Shown here in pieces: positions 1 to 7,227 of a stretch of 64,000 bases of DNA. Under the pieces are notes generated by a model. That model worked only from the letters and a program-made list of their open reading frames with translations. It searched no databases and was not told the origin of the DNA. The stretch is from the NCBI RefSeq assembly GCF_036569345.1, contig NZ_DATCQT010000203.1:16615-80614 (forward strand), in the 5' to 3' direction. The translations under genes and the position numbers were made by a program. Numbering within the stretch: the first letter of the stretch is position 1; the number at the start of each line of letters is the position of its first letter. Origin of the DNA: Clostridium_AD sp036569345. GTDB taxonomy: Bacteria; Bacillota; Clostridia; Clostridiales; Clostridiaceae.

Positions 1-218
1 CTGCAAGACAAACTGCTAAAATTATAAAAGGTATTTCTACAGAAAAGGCAAAAAAAATAATTTCTGAAATAAAATCTAGTAAACTTAAAGTTCAAGCTCA
101 GATTATGGATAATCAATTAAGAATTACTAGTAAAGATCTTGACACGTTGCAGGAAGTAATGGCACTTGTAAAATCCAAGGATTTTGATATCGCTTTGCAA
201 TTCACAAATTTTAGATAA
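1..218 (+). CDS. yajQ: YajQ family nucleotide-binding protein, C-terminal part
   Basis: The 3' end of a reading frame that enters from the left edge (first whole codon at 3). It encodes about 71 residues ending in LQFTNFR, the hallmark C-terminus of the YajQ/DUF520 family. The preceding stretch (KIIKGISTEKAKKI, then QLRITSKDLDTLQEVM) also fits the second RNA-binding-like fold of this family. Members bind nucleotides; cyclic di-GMP binding is reported for some proteobacterial members. The function here is inferred from family only. The N-terminal half lies outside the window. A strong terminator follows 10 bases after the stop. Confidence 0.88.
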   Translation, partial: ARQTAKIIKGISTEKAKKIISEIKSSKLKVQAQIMDNQLRITSKDLDTLQEVMALVKSKDFDIALQFTNFR

Positions 219-228
219 TTACATTTTA

Positions 229-261
229 AAGGTTAGTACCACCCGTACTAACCTTTTTTTA
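229..261 (+). terminator. Rho-independent terminator after yajQ
   Basis: Perfect 9-bp stem GGTTAGTAC/GTACTAACC (231-239 with 245-253), a 5-base loop and a run of eight T. Confidence 0.9.
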
Positions 262-442
262 TTTGCTCTAATAATTTACACTAATTACAAACTATTATGA
301 ATATTGTAATAATTAAAAACTTATGTATTTTTTATAAGGTATTATAATATTGTTTAAAATGACATACCATTATATTTTTTTTGCATAATACGTAAAAGTT
401 TGTTAATTTTTATTTTTTTTTTTAAATATTTTCATAAACCTA

Positions 443-471
443 TTGACGTTTTATGTTATTTTTGCTACAAT
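443..471 (+). promoter_or_regulatory. Sigma-A promoter of abrB
   Basis: TTGACG (443-448), 17-base spacer and TACAAT (466-471) give a near-consensus vegetative promoter. The start of transcription would fall near 478, just before the Spo0A-like box and about 35 bases before the abrB start codon. Confidence 0.8.
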
Positions 472-480
472 TTAATTATA

Positions 481-492
481 AATAAGTCGAAA
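481..492 (+). promoter_or_regulatory. Spo0A-like box in the abrB leader
   Basis: AATAAGTCGAAA sits at about +4 to +15 of the inferred abrB transcript. AGTCGAA matches the known 0A box TGTCGAA in 6 of 7 positions. In Bacillus subtilis Spo0A represses abrB from boxes just downstream of its promoter, so both position and sequence fit. The same 12 bases recur at 1578-1589 in an identical promoter setting. Binding is inferred. Confidence 0.5.
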
Positions 493-513
493 GATGTTTG
501 AGGAGGAAATTAT

Positions 514-759
514 ATGAAATCAACAGGTATAGTAAGAAAAGTGGACGAACTTGGAAGAATTGTTATTCCTATAGAATTGAGAAGAACTTTGGATATAGAT
601 ATCAAGGATGCTTTAGAAATCTATGTAGATGGTGATCAAATCATTCTTAAGAAATATGAACCAGCTTGTATTTTCTGTCAAAACGCAAGAGACGTTGTAA
701 ACTACAAAGGTAAAAACATTTGTAAAGATTGTCTTGCTGAATTAGGATCAGGCAAATAG
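514..759 (+). CDS. abrB: AbrB family transition-state regulator with C-terminal zinc-binding motif
   Basis: 81-residue DNA-binding regulator. Residues 1-50 form the swapped-hairpin SpoVT/AbrB fold, with the typical STGIVRKVDELGRIVIPIELRR opening compressed in the first 24 residues. Residues 51-80 carry CIFC and CKDC, a likely zinc site that replaces the C-terminal dimerisation domain of Bacillus AbrB and is common in clostridial homologs. AbrB proteins repress stationary-phase and sporulation genes during exponential growth. The start is fixed by GAGGAGG at 500-506. The gene has its own sigma-A promoter, a Spo0A-like box in the leader, and a terminator right after the stop, so it is monocistronic. 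Confidence 0.92.
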   Translation: MKSTGIVRKVDELGRIVIPIELRRTLDIDIKDALEIYVDGDQIILKKYEPACIFCQNARDVVNYKGKNICKDCLAELGSGK

Positions 760-807
760 TTTAAGGTAATTTTTTCAAAAACAAACAATACATACAGGAC
801 TAATAGT

Positions 808-843
808 CAAAAGAGATATCCTTAAAAGGATATCTCTTTTTTA
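808..843. terminator. Bidirectional terminator between abrB and the convergent gene
   Basis: AGAGATATCCTT and AAGGATATCTCT form a 12-bp perfect stem (812-823 with 827-838), with A-run and T-run on the two sides. It ends abrB on the plus strand and overlaps the stop codon of the minus-strand gene. Confidence 0.9.
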
Positions 844-1269
844 TGTTTTTAACCTAAATTCACTAGAACACCTTGAGCAAGTTACAATTATATTACCCTT
901 TTTTCTTGGCAACCTTAATTTTTGTTTGCATTTTGGACAATTAGTTATTATAAACTTTCTTCTTTCTTTTAATTTTTCTAAAGGTTTATATTCTCTAATT
1001 TTAATACCAATTAATTTTATATTTTGTTTGAAATTTTGCCTTATATTATCAAACTTATAATGAAAATTTCTCTCTATATTTTCATAAACAAATTTTTCAT
1101 TATTTCGACCAAGGATATTTGTTGACCTACTTCTCCAAATTGAATAAATAATAAGTAATACTCCTAAAATCCACATATACCTAGTTACAATCAAAAAAAT
1201 TCCTACTAGCAATGTTACTTTTGAAAATCTATCCCAGCCATAAAGTTCTCTAGAAGATTTAACAAACAT
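841..1269 (-). CDS. Small membrane protein with C-terminal zinc ribbon
   Basis: 142 residues of unknown function. Residues about 18-45 form one or two hydrophobic segments (VTLLVGIFLIV, MWILGVLLIIYSIW), followed by a basic linker. The C-terminus holds CPKCKQKLRLP and CSRC, a rubredoxin-like zinc ribbon with two CxxC pairs about 18 residues apart. This layout is seen in many uncharacterised clostridial proteins in which a ribbon is tethered to the membrane. A G-rich ribosome site (GGGGGAAAAG) lies upstream of the ATG. The stop is embedded in the terminator shared with abrB. Confidence 0.7.
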   Translation of the reverse strand: MFVKSSRELYGWDRFSKVTLLVGIFLIVTRYMWILGVLLIIYSIWRSRSTNILGRNNEKFVYENIERNFHYKFDNIRQNFKQNIKLIGIKIREYKPLEKLKERRKFIITNCPKCKQKLRLPRKKGNIIVTCSRCSSEFRLKT

Positions 1270-1538
1270 TTATACTTTTCCCCCTTATTATTATTTGAAT
1301 GTAATAGCAATTTTTAATTGTTATCATCCCTTCACCATCTACACCATTGTTACTCTTATATATATTCTAGCACTATAAGGCTTAAATCATTATTAACTTT
1401 CTGTAAAAAATATTCTTTGATTATAAAATTATTTTGATTTAATTTTATTTTCTATTTGAAATCCTTTATTTATTTTTTTGTCGAATTAATGTATTTTTTG
1501 AAATTAATTTAGGTTATATTAAACTTTTTAAAATTCTA

Positions 1539-1567
1539 TTGACTATTTGTGTAATCCATGTTACTCT
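1539..1567 (+). promoter_or_regulatory. Promoter-like site matching the abrB promoter layout, with Spo0A-like box downstream
   Basis: TTGACT (1539-1544), 17 bases, then TACTCT (1562-1567); a TTATAT lies slightly further down. AATAAGTCGAAA follows at 1578-1589, the same distance (41 against 40 bases from TATTGAC) as in the abrB leader. The -35 box is good and the -10 weak, so promoter activity is an inference supported mainly by the shared architecture. Confidence 0.5.
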
Positions 1568-1573
1568 TATATT

Positions 1574-1829
1574 AAGAAATAAGTCGAAACATATTGGTAT
1601 CAATAAAACAAAAGACAAAACTTATTTTGATGTATAATACCCCCAAAAGTAAAAAGGAAACTATTTATGTCTTATTAGTTAATTATTATCGTATTCACTG
1701 ACGTAAATATTTTATGTAGATGTATCTGTAGCTGTTATTATTAAATTAGTTTCCTTTTCTTTATCCCCCAAATTGTTTTTTAAAAATTTGTATTTAGAAA
1801 AACTTGAGTTAAACTCAAGTTTTTTTTAT
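1574..1829 (+). ncRNA. Candidate Spo0A-controlled small RNA with CCCCC motifs
   Basis: No convincing ORF lies between the promoter-like site at 1539 and the terminator at 1800-1829. Within the roughly 255-base interval, AAAAGGAAACTA (1652-1663) and TAGTTTCCTTTT (1747-1758) form a perfect 12-bp closing stem. Just outside it on each side are apparently unpaired CCCCCAAA motifs (1640-1647 and 1765-1772). C-rich single-stranded motifs in Firmicutes sRNAs are known to pair with Shine-Dalgarno sequences. The only short ORF (ATG at 1630, about 23 codons) has no ribosome site. The product is inferred; no known RNA family was recognised. Confidence 0.45.
1800..1829 (+). terminator. Rho-independent terminator of the candidate small RNA
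   Basis: AAACTTGAG (1800-1808), loop TTAA, CTCAAGTTT (1814-1822), then a T-run to 1828. No plus-strand gene precedes it apart from the candidate RNA. Confidence 0.85.
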
Positions 1830-1871
1830 TTTATAGAAAATTCTATGTTAGATTATTTTTTTATAATGCTT

Positions 1872-1925
1872 AAGGCACATAAAAATATATAGCAATTAAA
1901 ATGCTATTATATTTTTATGTGCCTT
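1872..1925 (-). terminator. Long hairpin overlapping the end of the helicase gene
   Basis: Arms of about 23 bases (1872-1894 with 1902-1925, starting AAGGCACAT and ending ATGTGCCTT) with one bulge. The hairpin covers the last codons and stop of the minus-strand helicase gene. The stem is AT-rich without a clean T-run, so it may stabilise the 3' end as much as terminate. Confidence 0.6.
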
Positions 1926-4290
1926 CTTTAAAGAATTCTTTAACCTCTTTTTTAGCATGAGTGTTATCATTTGTTATCTGATAATTATCCCATTCCTTTG
2001 GAAAAAGTCGTCTATACCTTTGATGAAGAAATCTATCATCTATTAACAGCGCGATTCCTTTATCTTCTTCTGTTCTAATTACCCTTCCCGCAGCCTGTAG
2101 TACTTTATTCATACCTGGGTACATATAAGAATATTCATAACCACAATTGCTTTTATTATCAAAGTATTCCTTAATAATTTCTCGTTCAAAGCAAATCATA
2201 GGATGACCCACTCCTATTATTATAACACCAATCAAAGCATCACCTTTTAAATCAATTCCTTCCGAAAATATGCCCCCTAAAACCCCAAAGCCTAAAATAT
2301 TCTCATGACTTAAGTTTTTAAAGTTTTGAAGGAAGTCTTCTCGCTGCTCTTCAGTCATAAAATTGGTTTGAATCTTCATTTTAATATGCGGATATTTTTC
2401 AGAAAATCTATTACACACTTCATCCATGTACTTATATGAAGGAAAAAACACCATGTAGTTTCCATTTTTAGCGCTTATTACAGAATGTATGTACTCTACT
2501 ATTTTTATATAACTATTTTCTCTATATTTGAATTTGGTGGAAATATCTTTAGCTATCATTACCTTAAGTCTATTTTTATCAAAAGGAGACTTTAGCGTTA
2601 AATGGTAATCTAAACTTTCTCCTCCCAAAATTTCTTTAAAATACGTTAATGGCAGTAGAGTTGCAGAGAAATATATCACAGATCGCCCTCTTTTGGATGC
2701 TTCTCTTAAAAGCTTAGATGGGTCCAGGCAAAATATATTTAATACTACGTCATCCTCAGTAGTTTCTACATAGGTTATATATTTTTCATCATAAAATTCA
2801 GCTATTCGAATAAAACTCAAAGAATTAAAATACAGTTCTAAAAAATTATCATATATTTCGGATTTTTCGTTTTTTGTAAGCCATACCTCTAATATTTTAG
2901 TAAGCCTTGTAAGAAGATTGTATATATCCACTGGCTCAGAATTTTGTTTGTAATACCCATCTTCATCACACATTTTTTTCATATTAAGCATAAAAGCGTT
3001 TAATTTATTTAATATTTTGTACATTCCATCATTTTTACCTTTTATATCTCTTTTCAATTGTAAGAATAGTTTTTTATGAATTTGCGCCGAAAACATTTCT
3101 CTAGCTCTATCCACTAGATTGTGCGCCTCATCAACCAGAATGGTATAGTCTCCGCTGTTATCCGTAAAGAATCTTTTTAAATAAACTCTAGGATCAAATA
3201 CATAATTATAATCGCATATAACACAATCCGACCATAAAGTTAAATCCAATGAAAATTCAAAAGGGCATACCTTATGTTTATTAGAATAATTCTCAATTAC
3301 CCCTCTACTAAATGTATTTTCATTTTTTAAAATATCAAGTAGAGCTTCGTTTATTCTATCGAAATGCCCTTTTGCAAACTTACATTGCTCTGGATTACAT
3401 GCACACCCTTTACTAAAACAAACTTTATCCTTTGCTGTTATTGTAATTGTCTTAAATTTAAGTCCGTTCCTTTTCATTTTATCAAAAGCATCTTCTGCAA
3501 CCTGTCTTGTTATGGTTTTAGCTGTTAAGTAAAAAATTTTTTCAGTATGCCCTTCTCCCACAGCCTTAACGCTGGGGAACAAAGTAGATATAGTTTTACC
3601 AATTCCTGTGGGGGCTTGCACAAACATTTTTTTATCTTCTACTATTGTTTTGTATACTGAAACAGCTAACTCTCTTTGTCCATCTCTATAATTATCAAAG
3701 GGAAACTTCAGATCTTTTATGCTTCCATCACGTTCTATATTCCACGCACTAGTAATATTTGCCCATATAAAATAATCAGAAATAATTTCATCAAAGAACT
3801 CTTGGAGTCTTTTAATAGAAAAAGCTTTAATAAATTGCTTAGTTTTTTCGGTTTCTATTTCGTAATAAGTTAGTTGCACATTAATAAGTTCAATATCATT
3901 CTGAACTGCATAAATATATGCATAACATTTGGCTTGAGCCCAGTGAAGACTATTAAAGTCTTCCTTAAGCAGTTCTACATCTTTAGTAACAGTTTTAATT
4001 TCATCTATGGTGACTTTACCATCTTTAATTAGAATACCATCCGCACGCCCTTCAATAAGAATCGTAGTACCATTATATTGTACGCTATGCTTTAAACTTA
4101 CCTCTGATGAATATTCTTCTCCAAATATTATTGAATACTTTTCTTTATTTTCCTTTTGAATTTTTTGATGTGCTTTGGTCCCCTCGACAGCCCTACTACT
4201 TCCCATAAACCTCATGTCTAAATCGCCAGCTCGTAGTACAAACTCTACTAAGTTACGCACAGATATTTTTATATCTCTATTTTTATCCAC
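1915..4290 (-). CDS. PD-(D/E)XK nuclease fused to XPD/DinG-type DNA helicase
   Basis: 791 residues. Residues 1-180 look like a PD-(D/E)XK nuclease: GRADGI gives D84 and IDEIK gives E97 and K99. From about 200 it is an SF2 DEAD_2/Rad3-type helicase with a Q-like FDNYRDGQRE (198-207), Walker A APTGIGKT (226-233) and VDEAH (386-390). Cysteines at about 291, 296/298, 303 and 342 could form the 4Fe-4S site of XPD/DinG enzymes. The C-terminal half ends with an AAGRVIRTEEDKG-type motif VI. Such enzymes unwind DNA with 5'-3' polarity and act in repair; the fused nuclease suggests unwinding coupled to cleavage. Substrate is unknown. It starts 44 bases after the ABC-F gene. Confidence 0.85.
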   Translation of the reverse strand: MDKNRDIKISVRNLVEFVLRAGDLDMRFMGSSRAVEGTKAHQKIQKENKEKYSIIFGEEYSSEVSLKHSVQYNGTTILIEGRADGILIKDGKVTIDEIKTVTKDVELLKEDFNSLHWAQAKCYAYIYAVQNDIELINVQLTYYEIETEKTKQFIKAFSIKRLQEFFDEIISDYFIWANITSAWNIERDGSIKDLKFPFDNYRDGQRELAVSVYKTIVEDKKMFVQAPTGIGKTISTLFPSVKAVGEGHTEKIFYLTAKTITRQVAEDAFDKMKRNGLKFKTITITAKDKVCFSKGCACNPEQCKFAKGHFDRINEALLDILKNENTFSRGVIENYSNKHKVCPFEFSLDLTLWSDCVICDYNYVFDPRVYLKRFFTDNSGDYTILVDEAHNLVDRAREMFSAQIHKKLFLQLKRDIKGKNDGMYKILNKLNAFMLNMKKMCDEDGYYKQNSEPVDIYNLLTRLTKILEVWLTKNEKSEIYDNFLELYFNSLSFIRIAEFYDEKYITYVETTEDDVVLNIFCLDPSKLLREASKRGRSVIYFSATLLPLTYFKEILGGESLDYHLTLKSPFDKNRLKVMIAKDISTKFKYRENSYIKIVEYIHSVISAKNGNYMVFFPSYKYMDEVCNRFSEKYPHIKMKIQTNFMTEEQREDFLQNFKNLSHENILGFGVLGGIFSEGIDLKGDALIGVIIIGVGHPMICFEREIIKEYFDNKSNCGYEYSYMYPGMNKVLQAAGRVIRTEEDKGIALLIDDRFLHQRYRRLFPKEWDNYQITNDNTHAKKEVKEFFKEGT

Positions 4291-4334
4291 AGATTATACC
4301 TTCTTTATTGTATAAACTTTACACTCATTATCTG

Positions 4335-6266
4335 TTAACTATTTTTTTGAGCCTCAATTGACTCATTTAATTCATTTAAATATGTCCACCTTTTCATTAG
4401 TCGTTCAGTTTCAAGCCCAATATGTTTTTGCAACTTAACTAGTTTCTGTAAATACTCAAAGTCACTACTTCCATCATTAATTTTTTTGTTAACCTCTACA
4501 AGATCTATTTCTTTTTTCTCAATTTCACCGTCAATTTCGTCAAATTCCTTCTGCTCCTTAAAAGTAAATTTCAAAGGTTTATCTTGTTTAATTTCCTGGC
4601 TAATATCTTTTATAATTTCTTTATCTTCAGCCTCATTCACGACCTTATTATCTTCAAGCAAGTTTGGATTTTTTTCTATATATTCTTGATACTCAGAATA
4701 ATTTCCTACAAATTGAATTATCTTCTCATTTCCTTCAAAACTGAATATTTTGTCTGATACCCTATCCAAAAAGTATCTATCATGAGATACAGTTATAACC
4801 ACGCCATTAAATCCATCTAAATAATCTTCTAGCACTGCTAGAGTTTGAATATCGAAGTCATTGGTCGGCTCATCTAAAAATAGTACATTTGGAGCTTCCA
4901 TAAGAATTCTTAACAAATACAACCTTCGTTTTTCTCCACCGGATAAACTAGAAATAAAGGAATGTTTTGTAGTTCCATCAAATAAAAATCTCTCAAGCAT
5001 TTGAGAAGCTGTAATCTGTTCTCCATCACCTGTAGTTATATATTCTGCACCTTCGCGAATGTACTCTATCGCACGTAGTTTTTCATTCATCTCACCATTC
5101 TCTTGATGGAAAAATCCTATTTTCAATGTTTCGCCACGCTCTATTGTACCTGAATCTGGACTTAATATTCCACTTAAAATATTCATAAGCGTAGATTTAC
5201 CCATACCATTAGGCCCTATAATACCTACTTTATCTCTCCTAGTAAACACATGACTAAAATCACTAATCAATTTCCTATCACCAAACGCTTTATAAATATG
5301 TTCTACATTCATAATTTTTCTACCAAGCCTTGTTGATGCCGAAGATAATTCTAACCTTTCGTTTGTTACATCAACTTTTCCATCGCGAAGCTCATCAAAA
5401 CGGTCAATTCTTGCCTTTTGCTTAGTAGTTCTAGCTTTTGCCCCACGCCTTATCCAAGCTAGTTCCTTTTTAAATAAACTTTCTCTTTTTTTCTCCATTG
5501 AACCCATTAAAGCCATTCTTTCAACTTTCTTTTCCAAAAACACACTATAATTTCCTTGGTAGCTATATAGAATGCCCTTATCCAATTCAATAATTTTATT
5601 TGTGATTCTATCTAAAAAATACCTATCATGAGTAATCATAAGTAGTGCACCTTTTCTATTGTTTAAAAATTTCTCTAACCAATCTATTATTGCATTATCC
5701 ATATGATTTGTAGGTTCATCCAAAATCAATAAATCGGAGGGAGTAATTAGCGCGCTACATAACGCCACTCTTTTTCTTTGCCCACCTGAAAGGTCTCCTA
5801 TTCGCTGCTTAAAATCAGTTATTCCGAGTTTTGTAAGTATTATTTTCGCATCATTTTGAACTTCCCATCCATTACATGCATCCATCCTAGTGTTAAGGTT
5901 CATTAGTGCATTTTGAAGTTTTTCATCTTCTGGGTTTTCTTCCATTTTTTCTATTGCGACTTCATATTCTCTTATAACATGCATTACATCAGTATCACTT
6001 TTAAAAATTTGCTCAAGCACTGTAGCTTCTGGGTCAAATTCAGGATTTTGAGATAAATATTCTATATTCATCATGCTGCCTTTTATAATCCTTCCCTCAT
6101 CAGGAACTTCAAAGCCAGCTATTATTTTTAAAAATGTAGATTTTCCAGTACCATTAACTCCTATTAATCCAATTTTATCTCCATCACTTATTCCTAATGA
6201 TGCCTTATTAATGAGTATTCTCTCACTATAACTTTTACTCACTTCTTCTATTGTTAACACATTCAT
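4335..6266 (-). CDS. ABC-F family ATPase, Uup/YfmR type
   Basis: 643-residue soluble protein with two ABC ATPase domains and no membrane segments. Domain 1: Walker A GVNGTGKS (36-43), signature LSGGQ (159-163), ILDEPTNHMD (181-190). Domain 2: Walker A GPNGMGKS (351-358), LSGGE (441-445), FLDEPTNDFD (463-472). The linker at 270-290 has the WIRRGAKARTTKQKARI block typical of Uup-like members. Residues after about 545 form a charged coiled coil, as in Uup. ABC-F proteins bind the ribosomal E site; Uup/YfmR helps resolve stalled translation. It is less likely to be a resistance protein. Probably co-transcribed with the downstream helicase. Confidence 0.88.
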   Translation of the reverse strand: MNVLTIEEVSKSYSERILINKASLGISDGDKIGLIGVNGTGKSTFLKIIAGFEVPDEGRIIKGSMMNIEYLSQNPEFDPEATVLEQIFKSDTDVMHVIREYEVAIEKMEENPEDEKLQNALMNLNTRMDACNGWEVQNDAKIILTKLGITDFKQRIGDLSGGQRKRVALCSALITPSDLLILDEPTNHMDNAIIDWLEKFLNNRKGALLMITHDRYFLDRITNKIIELDKGILYSYQGNYSVFLEKKVERMALMGSMEKKRESLFKKELAWIRRGAKARTTKQKARIDRFDELRDGKVDVTNERLELSSASTRLGRKIMNVEHIYKAFGDRKLISDFSHVFTRRDKVGIIGPNGMGKSTLMNILSGILSPDSGTIERGETLKIGFFHQENGEMNEKLRAIEYIREGAEYITTGDGEQITASQMLERFLFDGTTKHSFISSLSGGEKRRLYLLRILMEAPNVLFLDEPTNDFDIQTLAVLEDYLDGFNGVVITVSHDRYFLDRVSDKIFSFEGNEKIIQFVGNYSEYQEYIEKNPNLLEDNKVVNEAEDKEIIKDISQEIKQDKPLKFTFKEQKEFDEIDGEIEKKEIDLVEVNKKINDGSSDFEYLQKLVKLQKHIGLETERLMKRWTYLNELNESIEAQKNS

Positions 6267-6399
6267 TTATGTACCACCCTTTTTATTTAATAAAACCATA
6301 CTCTAATTATACCCAAAAAAACACCCCAGTGATAGGGTGAATTTATGGAAGTCCAATTTATCACTCTTAAGTGATATAAACATTAATAATTCTCTACTA

Positions 6400-6424
6400 A
6401 AGAAGAAAGTCGCCTTTTGGCGAC
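6400..6424 (-). terminator. Terminator after zapA
   Basis: GTCGCC/GGCGAC (6409-6414 with 6419-6424), loop of four, followed on the minus strand by a T-rich tract. It closes the pheS-pheT-zapA region. Confidence 0.75.
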
Positions 6425-6449
6425 AATTCAACATATATTTAAATTATTT

Positions 6450-7049
6450 TTATTTTTTACGTGAAGTTAAAAGTGGATTATTAATTTTCTTTAGTTTGGC
6501 TAAACTAATTTGATCTTCTAACGACTTATTATTCGAGTCAATTATCTTATATTTGTAAGATTGAAGATTAAATTTTATTTCTTTATTTTCTGCTTTTATT
6601 TTTCTATTTTCTTCGATACAAATTTTACTGGTCTCTTGCATAACTTCTAATTGTTGTTGTATCTTTATATTTTCTTGCTCTAATGTTATCGTATATTCAG
6701 TTTTCTCTGTACTTTTACATTTATTAAGCAATTCTTGATTATAGTCTTCTAAATGACTTAATTGTTTCTTTAAACTTTCTAATTGCTCCATCAATTCTTC
6801 ATCATGTTTTTCTAGAGATTCACCTTTATTTGAAAGTTCTTTACAAATTGAATTACTTTTAAACATATCATCGCCTAAATTTAAAGCAGTTAGAATTGCT
6901 GCTGACGAAGTACTTAGTCTTTCATTTTTACCCATTATATTCTTTATCTTCTTATCAACGTAACTAGCTACCATATGTAAATATTCTTCTCTTTCATCAC
7001 CTTTTAAATTATATTCAACACCATTTATCTTTATTGTTACAATATTCAT
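6450..7049 (-). CDS. zapA: ZapA-like cell division protein with long coiled coil
   Basis: 199 residues. The first ~70 match ZapA: VTIKINGVEYNLKGDEREEYL, then a VDKKI segment and an SSAAILTALNLGDDMF helix. The rest (about 75-190) is a long Gln/Glu/Lys-rich coiled coil, much longer than the ~85-100 residues of Bacillus ZapA. ZapA bundles FtsZ filaments at the septum. Location directly downstream of pheT is the usual clostridial position. The extended coiled coil may bridge filaments or recruit other partners, which is an inference. Confidence 0.82.
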   Translation of the reverse strand: MNIVTIKINGVEYNLKGDEREEYLHMVASYVDKKIKNIMGKNERLSTSSAAILTALNLGDDMFKSNSICKELSNKGESLEKHDEELMEQLESLKKQLSHLEDYNQELLNKCKSTEKTEYTITLEQENIKIQQQLEVMQETSKICIEENRKIKAENKEIKFNLQSYKYKIIDSNNKSLEDQISLAKLKKINNPLLTSRKK

Positions 7050-7186
7050 CTAAAACACCCTCTTAGACAGATTAGTTAAACTTATTGTACCACAATATAA
7101 CTTTTAATAAAACCAATTTTTTCAAATTAACACATCAAATAAAACAATTAATATATTGGACTGTAATTTCAAAAAATAATGCAAAT

Positions 7187-7214
7187 AAAAAAACCCTTAT
7201 TTCTAAGGGAGTTC
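7187..7214 (-). terminator. Terminator between pheT and zapA
   Basis: CCCTTA/TAAGGG stem (7194-7199 with 7204-7209) followed on the minus strand by a run of seven T. The short stem could be leaky, leaving zapA partly dependent on readthrough or on a promoter in 7050-7186. Confidence 0.65.
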
Positions 7215-7227
7215 TTATTTGGTGATT

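Noticed and set aside
1630..1701. Small ORF of about 23 codons in the gene-free region
   Set aside because: No Shine-Dalgarno upstream, ordinary composition, and it crosses the stem of the candidate RNA.
4335..6266. Antibiotic-resistance ABC-F protein
   Set aside because: The linker motif and C-terminal coiled coil match Uup/YfmR housekeeping types rather than resistance lineages.
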